A DNA stretch of 7,053 bases. Origin: an uncultured Clostridia bacterium. Its GTDB lineage: Bacteria > Bacillota_A > Clostridia > Christensenellales > Aristaeellaceae. The stretch is from NCBI GenBank assembly GCA_934645275.1, contig CAKUDW010000103.1, positions 1-7,053 of the forward strand. Reading direction: 5' to 3'. This document shows, one piece after another, positions 1 to 6,350 of this stretch. A program made the translations under genes and the position numbers. The notes under the pieces were generated by a model, which was given only the letters and a program-made list of their open reading frames with translations, made no database searches and was not told the origin of the DNA. Each line of letters opens with the position of its first letter. The stretch's first letter is position 1.

Positions 1-3
1 CTG

Positions 4-18
4 AGGCCTGTTCGGCCT
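4..18 (-). terminator. possible small hairpin after the 33-codon gene
   Basis: A 5-bp inverted repeat, AGGCC at 4-8 and GGCCT at 14-18 with a 5-nt loop, lies 4 bases after the stop of the small gene at 23-124. It could be the stem of an intrinsic terminator for the leftward operon. The window ends before a T-tract could be seen, so the call is weak. Confidence 0.25.
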
Positions 19-22
19 TCGC

Positions 23-124
23 CTAACCAACTTCATAAGTGACGCTGTTCAATTTGCGCATTACTATTGACAGTACCGATTCATAATCAGAGGCATTCTT
101 GATTCGATTCAATGCTGACTTCAT
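23..124 (-). CDS. 33-residue hypothetical peptide with strong RBS
   Basis: A short open frame starts at ATG 124-122 and stops at TAG 25-23, coding for 33 residues beginning MKSALNRIKNASDYES and ending KLNSVTYEVG. What makes it credible is the AGGAGG at 136-131 with a 6-nt spacer to the ATG, one of the better ribosome binding sites in the window. The peptide is charged and has no membrane segment or signal peptide. It is the last open frame of the leftward series after the RHS tip (1344-3554), the exported propeller protein (332-1324) and the remnant at 140-307, whose stop is 15 bases upstream. I do not recognise a family. It may be a genuine small protein, or the surviving start of a longer gene cut off by the TAG. 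Confidence 0.45.
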   Translation of the reverse strand: MKSALNRIKNASDYESVLSIVMRKLNSVTYEVG

Positions 125-139
125 ATCTGTCCTCCTATT

Positions 140-307
140 TCACTCTTCCAGTGACATCAGTATACTCGTATATGGGTGTGGATTTGTATCTGCTGTTTTG
201 CGAGAGTCAATCCAATCCTGCAAAGTAAATCCAACAATGGGATGAATTAAAATATGTGTGGGGTTTTTAGGATCTGCCGTTGCCACAAGAATAATGCTAT
301 ATGTTGC
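140..307 (-). pseudogene. 55-codon open remnant, probable gene 3' end
   Basis: Reading leftward from 307, the frame is open for 55 codons to a TGA at 142-140. The frame is the same as that of the 332-1324 gene and is separated from it by the TAG at 334-332, seven codons and a TGA at 310-308. The residues (for example ATADPKNPTHILIHPIVGF and TLQDWIDSRKTADT) look like ordinary soluble protein. There is no ATG near its beginning; only a GTG at 286-284 without a convincing ribosome binding site. The stop lies a few bases before the AGGAGG of the 33-codon gene, a spacing typical of adjacent genes in an operon. It could be the decayed 3' end of a gene, or a chance open stretch in AT-rich DNA. Confidence 0.3.
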
Positions 308-331
308 TCAAATACCAATATTCGCAGCATC

Positions 332-1324
332 CTAATTTGCAGAAATAATGGAATGTATCCTCATGGTTGTCTGATCGTCCGGAAGTTCCGTCAAATGAAC
401 GAGTTCACCCGTCTCAAGCGAAAACTGGGAAAGCCATTTTTCATTCGGTGCGTATTCAAACTTTGTCCAGTATCTGCCGAGTGGATCTCCCGCGATTAAT
501 AATATATTCTTTCCATCCGCCGTTAAAGATGGATGTCCACTGAATTGATCGTTTTGAAAGCAAACTGGCGTCCCATTGACATCCAGATATTGCGAATAGC
601 TATGGCTGTCCACATCAATACACACGGCATCTGTAGAATACACATCGGATTCCGCGTCTAGCCGAGCCAGGAACCCCAGTACCTTCGTGTCATCCAGCCA
701 AATCATCGGCGGCATGGGTTCAAAATAGTCGTTTCCCGAAGCTCCGGCAGAATGCCCGTACGCAGGAATAAAGTCCGTCGTGACAACATCATCTTCGACG
801 TATATAATACTCAATCCAACCATTTCATCTATTTCGTTCCAGAAAGCAATTCTTCCCGATGGACTCACTACTGGAAACTCAACGCACATATCGCTTGTCA
901 TCCATCCATTTGCAGCGTGCGCCAATTCCTGTATCGTTCCGTCTTTTATCCGCAGAATCATATCATCTTCAGAGACGACATAAATCCAACCATCATAATA
1001 CGCAAACACATAGTCAATATCGTCCAAGTCTGTATTTCCGGCGCTTACAACCAGTGAACAGTATCCCTCACCCTCATAGCCATACAAATCAATCCGATCG
1101 GATTCAGAGACATAATCAGCAATCAAGGGTCTGTCATCAATCCGCCCCTGAATCAAAAACGGCTCTGTGAAGGCAGTATTGTATGATTTCCATTCCGTCG
1201 ATTCAAGATTGTATTCATACAGATAGTAATCACCAAAGTCATTTCTTATCATCAAGGCGCTCTCTGCAATGGAATGTCCGCATATACATAGGAACGCAAG
1301 CATGGAAAACAGAATTATCTTCAC
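332..1324 (-). CDS. exported beta-propeller-like protein, candidate partner of the RHS tip
   Basis: A 330-residue protein starts at GTG 1324-1322, preceded by AAAGGAGG at 1337-1330 with a 5-nt spacer. Residues 1-20 form a Sec signal peptide (MKIILFSMLAFLCIC core) with a plausible signal peptidase I site after SIA (18-20). The Cys residues at 13 and 15 do not make a good lipobox. The mature part is rich in Trp, Tyr and Asp and has short beta-strand blocks with PD40/TolB-like signatures, such as FPVVSPSGRIAFWNE at 150-164 and HPSLTADGKNILLIAG at 264-279. This supports a WD40/TolB-type propeller fold, a fold that binds proteins or ligands rather than catalysing. The gene begins 19 bases after the RHS stop, so the two are almost certainly one transcript. 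The position directly behind an RHS C-terminal domain is where immunity genes normally sit, but an exported immunity protein of this size is unusual. A free-standing surface protein is the alternative. Confidence 0.75.
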   Translation of the reverse strand: MKIILFSMLAFLCICGHSIAESALMIRNDFGDYYLYEYNLESTEWKSYNTAFTEPFLIQGRIDDRPLIADYVSESDRIDLYGYEGEGYCSLVVSAGNTDLDDIDYVFAYYDGWIYVVSEDDMILRIKDGTIQELAHAANGWMTSDMCVEFPVVSPSGRIAFWNEIDEMVGLSIIYVEDDVVTTDFIPAYGHSAGASGNDYFEPMPPMIWLDDTKVLGFLARLDAESDVYSTDAVCIDVDSHSYSQYLDVNGTPVCFQNDQFSGHPSLTADGKNILLIAGDPLGRYWTKFEYAPNEKWLSQFSLETGELVHLTELPDDQTTMRIHSIISAN

Positions 1325-1343
1325 AGTCTCCTCCTTTAAGTCC

Positions 1344-1904
1344 TTATTTTATTCTGGAAAGATAGTCATTATAGAATCCCTTGGGGAAATAAGTATCCGG
1401 ATTGGGCTCGTGCAAAATATAAATATTCATTGATAAAAGAATTCGATCGCAGTAATCACGGCAGACATGGCCCAGTTCAGACAATAAAGAATATGTTCCA
1501 TAATCTTTGTTTGCAAACTTATAGGCCCCTTTCTTAGGCACGCCAGTAAAATTCTCCTTTCCGAGATCCGAAGCAATCACCCTGATTGCATGATGTATTA
1601 CCAGCGATGGCCTGTAAGTAGCTATTCCATAGGAAGTACATTTATATTTTGTCTTCCACTTATTATTTCTAACTTTTAATACTGCGTCCTGTGATCCGCT
1701 ATTCAGTTGAAGGCCATCAATGGATTCTGGACCATAAGAATACACCAACCATTCGTCCTTATATTTTAGTGCCACTTCCATGTGTCCTATCTCAAGTTTT
1801 TCCCGGTTCTCCACATCCGGAACATGAATAATCAGTAACACATTATAATCATCTTCTGTACATCCTACATAGTCGATAATTTCATCTACAATTTCTTCGG
1901 TATT
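1344..1904 (-). other. variable RHS C-terminal tip, possible permuted papain-like domain
   Basis: This is residues 551-736 of the RHS fragment, after the core motif. The order of elements is: hydrophobic strand VLLIIHVP (572-579); EIGHMEVALKY with His591; EWLVYSYGPES (601-611); and then YGTYSLLSELGHVCRDYCDRIL (685-706) with Cys698 and Cys702 at the start of a predicted helix. In circularly permuted NlpC/P60-LRAT enzymes the catalytic His precedes the Cys, which starts a helix after a Y-x-L-L turn, and that layout is matched here. The family assignment is inferred from motif pattern alone. Cys702 is the better nucleophile candidate because it sits immediately before DRIL, as in the usual N-C-x-x-F helix start. 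If right, the substrate could be peptidoglycan peptide, a protein or an acyl group. Confidence 0.4.
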
Positions 1905-2456
1905 TCCGCAAACGTCATGATAGATAACGGGATTATTTCGACAGTAATTATAGACATTCTGTATTGTTCCCCTTTTGCCAGTTGCAATCGTAGAATCTGC
2001 CATAATGAAGCGATTTTGTGAAGCAGCATAATACCTGTTCAACAGGTAATACAGTTCCGTCTCCGCTTCATACACATATCCTCTGTACCTGAACGGATTG
2101 TGCTCGCCCAATGTATTTTTCAAGGAACCGGTGATGGAGATTGGCTTACCCCATGCATCGTACCTGTATTCTACCACGAGATTACCGGCTGCGTCAACGA
2201 TCCCGACGATATCGCCATGGGAGTTATGGATATAATGGTACTTGATACCGTTGTACTCTACAAAGGTAGGAACGCTCTGCTCTTCATAGAAGAAATGCAG
2301 CTCTTCCGTGCTCTCTGCGCCGCTTCCATCCACCGTTCTCTTGGTCAGATGGGTGATCAGCTTCCCGTGCAGCGTGTAATCATACGTCGTGGTAACGCCG
2401 TTCTCCGTCACCGTTTTGCGCGTGCGCAGGCCGTTGTGGTCGTAATCAAAGCATAT

Positions 2457-2975
2457 CGTTCGCTCCGGCGGTGCGTTGAAGCGTACGTCTGCGCTAATCG
2501 TGCCCGTAAAGCCTGCGTTTACCTTCAGATAGGCGCCGTCCAGCATGTAATCCGTGCCGTTATTCGACGGAACCGTTACCTTCAGCGTCGCCTGCTCAAT
2601 CGTGAACTGGTGATTCGCGTCCGCCGTCGCCTGAGTATGGGTTGCACGCAGGTTGTTATCCACCTGAACCGTACCGTATACGCCCGTCGTTTCCGTGTAC
2701 GTGCAGACGAAGCGCGCGCCATTGGGCGCGGCCAGTTCCGCTTCAGTCAGCGTTACTGACTTCATGCCCTGATGCGCGTTGTCCCAGCTCGTATCGGGCG
2801 TTTCGCCATCATACTTGTGCCAGTTGAAAGCACCGCTCGCAACTTCGCCCGTAATATCCCGGCCGTTGCGCGTTACCGTGGCTGAGAGCACGAGTCCATT
2901 GCGCGTGAGCTGAATGCGCGTGTTGCTGCCCGCGTCCGCTCCCTGCGTAAAGGTCTGCGATACCTGCGTGTTTCC
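2457..2975 (-). other. Ig-like (phage tail type) domain inserted in RHS shell
   Basis: Residues about 194-366 of the RHS fragment interrupt what is normally a continuous YD unit: YTWAAGRQLKKIT before it and ICFDYDHNGLRTRKT after it. The inserted stretch includes LTRNGLVLSATVTRNGRDIT, then SGAFNWHKYDG, SWDNAHQGMKSVTLTEAE and ARFVCTYTE. This pattern (non-native Arg/Asn-Gly turn, F-x-W-x-[KR], W-x-x-A-H-x-G-M-K-S-[VI]-T-[LV]-T, F-x-C) matches the Ig-like modules of Firmicutes phage tail and host-specificity proteins. The second half (317-362, FTIEQATLKVTVPS onward) looks like another beta-rich module. The reading frame is intact across both junctions. Confidence 0.55.
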
Positions 2976-3837
2976 AATCGGCATCGTAATCTTTTTCAAC
3001 TGCCGGCCCGCGGCCCAGGTGTAGGTGCGCGTGCCGTCCTTGAGCGGATTACCAATGGCGTCGTAGGTGATCGGAACGCCGTTGTACGCGGTCAGCTTGT
3101 CCTTCCAGTTGGCGTCGCCGTAGGTGTAGGGCACATATTCCACAGCCGCGCCCAGTTCGCCGGTGGTATAGGCATAGCGAGCTTTGCTGAGAATGTTGCC
3201 GCCGCAATCATAGGCGTAGACCCAGGTCGCGTTCTCGTGCGGATCGTTGACGCGGATAAGCTGGCCCAGCGCATCGTAGGCGTAGGTCGTGGTCAGGCCG
3301 TTGCGCTTTTCGGAGATGATATTACCGCGGGCGTCGTAAGCATATTCGAAGGAGATACCGTTCTGGGTAATCGTCTTTACCAGCGGCGTGGTTGCACCGC
3401 TGCCGTAGCTGTTAGTGGCGCCCGCCTCGAAGGCATAGGCAGTCTCATAGCTGTGGCTGTCAACAACGGCCGTACGCTTCTCGACTCGGCCCAGGGCGTC
3501 GTAGACATAGGTCACCTTGTTCGCATCGCCGTCATAGGCAATCATAGAATACACGGGATGGAATAGTTTCCAGCCCGTGTAGTTCTATTTACTCATCCCC
3601 AAAATGTCCTTCAACCAAACGCACGTATGTTCCAGATATAATTGGAGTTGAACCAATATTCCTAATTCCCACTTCGTCTGCAATATTAGCGCGTATTTGT
3701 AACCGCTCATATCCAGTTGAACTCATACCTAGCGCAGAATTAATTTCTGCCATGTGTTCTGCAAAGCCACTAATCACGGTCATTCCAAATGAAAAAACAT
3801 CTCCATAGGTTGTAGCAAATGGAGCGAAAGAAGGCAG

Positions 3838-3975
3838 ACTTGAGAGCTTGTCCATCTCTCGCCGGATCAGGAGCACTGTGGGGGCCGCCAGCGAAGCGGC
3901 CTCGTCGAGAATCGGCATGGGCGCTTTCTGAAGCATAGCGCAGGCGAGGGTGGGTGGCCGCTTCTGCTCGAAGGA
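3838..3975 (-). pseudogene. relic of an ABC-transporter ATPase (Walker B region)
   Basis: On the minus strand this GC-rich stretch reads EQKRPPTLACAMLQKAPMP, then ILDEAASLAAPTVLLIRREM and DKLSS. It lines up without gaps with the conserved ABC ATPase run G-G-E-K-Q-R-x-S-I-A-R-A-M-L-K-x-A-P-I-x-I-L-D-E-A-T-A-S-x-D-P-E-N-E-x-L-I-x-x-A-x-x-x-L. Walker B with its Glu (ILDEA) is kept. The LSGG signature, the D-loop Asp and several contact residues are lost, and neither Walker A nor the H-loop is present. Sequences on both sides are AT-richer and unrelated. It is therefore a fragment, not an enzyme. Confidence 0.5.
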
Positions 3976-4013
3976 AAATTTATTATTCGCTGCATGGGCC
4001 GGGCATAGAACGC

Positions 4014-4042
4014 TTGCAAACCGATGCATCTTCTGATATATT
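4014..4042 (+). promoter_or_regulatory. promoter-like site for the Cys/His-repeat protein
   Basis: A -35-like TTGCAA (4014-4019) and a -10-like TATATT (4037-4042) are separated by exactly 17 nt, and TG at 4034-4035 gives an extended -10 element (TGnTATATT). Transcription would start near 4049-4051, about 215 nt upstream of the ATG at 4265. The T/A-rich sequence is also TATAAT on the other strand (4045-4040), but no good -35 box lies at the right distance there. Confidence 0.45.
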
Positions 4043-4184
4043 ATATATGTAGGGCGTATGTTATTAGATTCGTGTTCTGTACTGTTGCAGAAGGGAGCTT
4101 CACAACCATGATGACGGCTGCGATCCTTCAATCATCATACAGAGATGGGATAGCTCCGCCCTTTTTCATATTATCGAGTCAATT

Positions 4185-4226
4185 AACCGCCGAACGCGGG
4201 CTCTTTGCTTGCGTCCGGCGGTTTTT
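4185..4226 (+). terminator. intrinsic terminator just upstream of the secreted-protein gene
   Basis: AACCGCCGAACGC (4185-4197) pairs with GCGTCCGGCGGTT (4211-4223) with a single A/C mismatch and a 13-nt loop, followed by TTTTT (4222-4226). This is a strong GC-rich intrinsic terminator reading rightward. It stands only 25 bases before the AGGAGG of the next gene and there is no convincing plus-strand gene before it. It either ends an unseen transcript or acts as an attenuator in the leader of the 4265-6328 gene. Confidence 0.65.
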
Positions 4227-4264
4227 GGTGCAGGAAAAACAAGAGATTTGAGGAGGAGAAAAAC

Positions 4265-6328
4265 ATGAAAAAATGGTTGGTTGCATGTCTCCTGGCGATT
4301 GCGCTGCTCTTTGTAGCAACCCCCGCGATGGCCGGGCATAGCAGGGCGAACGGCGACTATTGCAATGGCGATACCTTTCAACTGCGCGGTACTACCAAGA
4401 ATCAGCATACACTGTACTGTTACTACTGCTATGAAGAGTTTACAGAGAATCATTGGAGTGCACCTTGGACAGAAGCCACGTGCACGCGATTGGCGCAATG
4501 TAGAATGTGTACTGAGAGTTTCGGTGATTACGGGCCGCACGACTGGGGCGAGTGGAAGTCCATCGGCAGAGGCGCCCACACCCGCACTTGCCGCAACAAC
4601 AGCAACCACACCGAAACGAAGGATTGCACTTTCAGCGTAGCGCCATGCGACGACTATTCCGCCTGCACCGAGTGCGGTGCGTATTCCAAGCTGGGTCATA
4701 ACTGGGGTGGATGGACACCCAACGGAAATAAAACCCATACCCGCGCCTGCACGCGTGACGCCAGCCACACCGAGACGGAAGATTGCAGCGACTTTTGGGA
4801 TGCGGATTGCACAACGCCCGCCATGTGCAGGGTTTGTCGGGGTACATATGGGGAAACAGACCAGAGCAAGCACGCCTGGGACATGCCGCGTTCCAATGGC
4901 GACGGCACCCATACCTTTGTCTGTTACCAAAATTCCGACCACACAAAAACGGAAGATTGTTCCGGTGTGCGCTGCGGGGAAACGGGCTGGTGCGAATATT
5001 GCTTTGAAGACTACACGGTAAGCCACCAGCTTGACGGTATCTGGGCGAGCGACGCCGATCAGCACTGGCAGACTTGCATTCAGTGCAAAGAACGCCAAAA
5101 CGAAGCCCCTCATTCACTCGTGGAACGACCCGACGCTGAGTATCTGAAGTCCGAAGCCACCTGTGCATCTCCGGCCGTGTATTTCAAGGTCTGTTCCGAT
5201 TGCGGCTACCAGGCATCGGATACCTTTGAAAGCGGCGATATAGCTCCAGATAAGCATGACCTGATTCACCACGAAGCCAAAGTTGCTACCTGCACGGAGA
5301 TCGGCTGGGAAGCGTATGATACCTGTTCCCGCTGCGACTACAGCACCTATGTGGAGCTGCCCGCGCTGGGGCACGACCCGATTCACCACGAAGCTAAAGC
5401 CGCTACCTGCACGGAGATCGGCTGGGAAGCGTATGATACCTGCGCCCGCTGCGACTACAGCACCTATGTGGAGCTGCCCGCGCTGGGGCACGACCCGATC
5501 CACCACGAAGCCAAAGCCGCTACCTGCACCGAAATCGGCTGGGAAGCGTATGATACTTGCTCCCGCTGCGACTACAGCACCTATGTGGAGCTGACCACGG
5601 GGGGACACGACCTGATCCACCACGACGTGCAGGCCGCTACCTGCACGGAGATCGGCTGGGAAGCGTACGATACCTGTTCTCGTTGCGACTACAGCACCTA
5701 TGTGGAGCTGCCCGCGCTTGGGCACGACTATCAGGATAAAATCGTCTCCCGTTCCTGCACGAAAGACGGCTACACCCTGCATACTTGTGCCCGCTGCGCA
5801 TACAGCTACAAGGATGCTATTCGCTCACATCGCGGCCACTGGTACGGCGAGTGGACGGACAACGGCAACGGTACGCATGCCGCTGACTGCCAGCGCGACG
5901 GCTGCCGCTTTGAAAAGACGGTTGCCTGCGAGAACATTGAGCTGCCCACACTGAATATCTCCCTTTGCCCTGTCTGCGGTCTGGTCAGCGATGGCACGCG
6001 CCTGGCGCTGATCGATGCCTCTGTTAAAACGCTCAGCGACAGAATTCCGCGCGGCGAAGCAGTGCTCCGTCTGGGCACGCTGCAAAGCGGCGAGCAGATC
6101 CTGAGCGTGGGCTTTGAGTACGGCGGAAGGCTATCCCAGCTCACCGGACAGGTGGAGATCACCCTGCCCGCTGAACTGCTGGACGGCTATGCGCTGATGC
6201 TGCCGGATGCGGACGGAGCGGAAACAATGCTTTTCTACACGCTGAACGGCGGGGAAGCAACCTTTACGTTGGACTTTGCGGCGGGTGAAAACCGTGCCAT
6301 GGTGTTTCGTCTCGCGCCGGTTTCCTGA
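4265..6328 (+). CDS. secreted Cys/His-repeat (zinc-ribbon-like) protein
   Basis: A 687-residue protein starts at ATG 4265, chosen because AGGAGG (4251-4256) lies 8 nt upstream and the signal peptide begins there; the in-frame opening further upstream crosses the terminator. Residues 1-23 are a Sec signal peptide (MKKWLVACLLAIALLF, cleavage after AMA). About 24-330 hold looser repeats of the type HxWGxW...THTRxCxxxxxHTETxDC, each with paired Cys and His. Residues 331-486 are four nearly identical 39-residue units (TCTEIGWEAYDTCSRCDYST with a CxxC knuckle), followed by a fifth divergent unit (487-524) and another HWYGEWTDNGNGTH unit. Residues about 580-687 form a beta-rich C-terminal domain (VEITLPAELLDGYALMLPD). 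There is no LPXTG motif, no membrane anchor and no catalytic motif. Similar Cys/His repeats occur in secreted and dockerin-bearing clostridial proteins, usually without known function; metal binding or disulfide-stabilised adhesion is inferred. The gene is monocistronic, bounded by terminator-like structures on both sides. Confidence 0.85.
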   Translation: MKKWLVACLLAIALLFVATPAMAGHSRANGDYCNGDTFQLRGTTKNQHTLYCYYCYEEFTENHWSAPWTEATCTRLAQCRMCTESFGDYGPHDWGEWKSIGRGAHTRTCRNNSNHTETKDCTFSVAPCDDYSACTECGAYSKLGHNWGGWTPNGNKTHTRACTRDASHTETEDCSDFWDADCTTPAMCRVCRGTYGETDQSKHAWDMPRSNGDGTHTFVCYQNSDHTKTEDCSGVRCGETGWCEYCFEDYTVSHQLDGIWASDADQHWQTCIQCKERQNEAPHSLVERPDAEYLKSEATCASPAVYFKVCSDCGYQASDTFESGDIAPDKHDLIHHEAKVATCTEIGWEAYDTCSRCDYSTYVELPALGHDPIHHEAKAATCTEIGWEAYDTCARCDYSTYVELPALGHDPIHHEAKAATCTEIGWEAYDTCSRCDYSTYVELTTGGHDLIHHDVQAATCTEIGWEAYDTCSRCDYSTYVELPALGHDYQDKIVSRSCTKDGYTLHTCARCAYSYKDAIRSHRGHWYGEWTDNGNGTHAADCQRDGCRFEKTVACENIELPTLNISLCPVCGLVSDGTRLALIDASVKTLSDRIPRGEAVLRLGTLQSGEQILSVGFEYGGRLSQLTGQVEITLPAELLDGYALMLPDADGAETMLFYTLNGGEATFTLDFAAGENRAMVFRLAPVS
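5255..5722 (+). repeat. four tandem 117-bp in-frame repeats
   Basis: Units begin at 5255, 5372, 5489 and 5606, each 117 bp and each encoding 39 residues that start with HD and contain TCTEIGWEAYDTC and RCDYSTYVEL. Nucleotide identity is very high, including synonymous positions, with isolated changes such as the LPALG to LTTGG swap at the end of unit 3. A fifth, strongly diverged unit follows at 5723-5836. Because the unit is a multiple of three, gain or loss of copies keeps the frame. Confidence 0.9.
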
Positions 6329-6350
6329 TTCTCCGAAGCACATAATAGAC

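Larger units (their letters stand above)
1344..3554 (-). pseudogene. 5'-truncated RHS/YD-repeat polymorphic toxin with variable C-terminal domain
   Basis: The frame codes for 736 residues from a possible GTG at 3554-3552. There is no ribosome binding site and no signal peptide, and an in-frame TAG at 3587-3585 closes it upstream, so the N-terminal part of a normally far longer secreted protein is missing. Domains in order: YD repeats (about 5-190, e.g. TYVYDALGRVEKRT, YAYDARGNIISEK, YAYDALGQLIR); an inserted Ig-like block (about 194-366); further YD repeats (367-475, e.g. FDYDHNGLRTRKT); the RHS-associated core (486-550, NPFRYRGYVYEAETELYYL, then NRFIMADS); and a variable tip (551-736). In the family the shell encapsulates the toxic tip, which is released by cleavage near a DPxG motif; here that site reads DVCG (547-550). 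The tip has IGHMEVALKY and, about 110 residues later, HVCRDYCDRIL, suggesting a permuted papain-like enzyme. DNA is GC-rich at the 5' end and AT-richer from about 2260 leftward, as expected for a horizontally swapped tip. The next gene (332-1324) is tightly coupled. It could be a silent donor cassette. Confidence 0.8.
3589..4131 (-). pseudogene. decayed chimeric open frame upstream of RHS fragment
   Basis: A 180-codon open frame ends at TAA 3591-3589. The only far-upstream start is TTG at 4131 without a ribosome binding site, and the first third (MKDRSRHHGCEAPFCNS...) does not resemble a protein. Residues 53-98 are recognisably a piece of an ABC ATPase (separate entry). The last 80 residues (from about LPSFAPFATTYGDVFSFGM through GTYVRLVEGHFGDE) are AT-richer and protein-like but match no family I recognise. 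A shorter version could start at ATG 3855-3853 (MDKLSSLPSF), where the upstream GGCGAGAG is a poor ribosome binding site. The frame ends only 35 bases before the RHS fragment begins, so it may be the 3' end of a displaced toxin or immunity cassette left in a row of RHS tips. It is unlikely to be one functional gene. Confidence 0.4.

Noticed and set aside
308..334. Reading through TAG/TGA to join the propeller gene with the remnant at 140-307
   Set aside because: Both a TAG and a TGA would have to be read through, and the propeller protein already has a sensible end; no recoding signal was seen.
2100..2759. 219-codon plus-strand open frame opposite the RHS gene
   Set aside because: It is antisense to clear YD/core coding sequence, its residues are Arg/Val-rich shadow composition, and it has no ribosome binding site.
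4024..4264. Start of the secreted protein upstream of 4265
   Set aside because: In-frame codons before 4265 run through the terminator region and would bury the signal peptide; AGGAGG is correctly spaced from 4265.
4166..5113. 315-codon minus-strand open frame opposite the secreted repeat protein
   Set aside because: It is antisense to a gene with signal peptide and ribosome binding site; its composition (Ala, Val, Arg) is that of a reverse-complement shadow.
5255..5722. CRISPR array
   Set aside because: Units are 117 bp, contiguous and coding, with no unique spacers between short repeats.
5114..5782. 222-codon minus-strand frame with repeats (GAGIIRFPADLRAGS type)
   Set aside because: The repeats merely mirror the 117-bp units of the plus-strand gene; no start signals.
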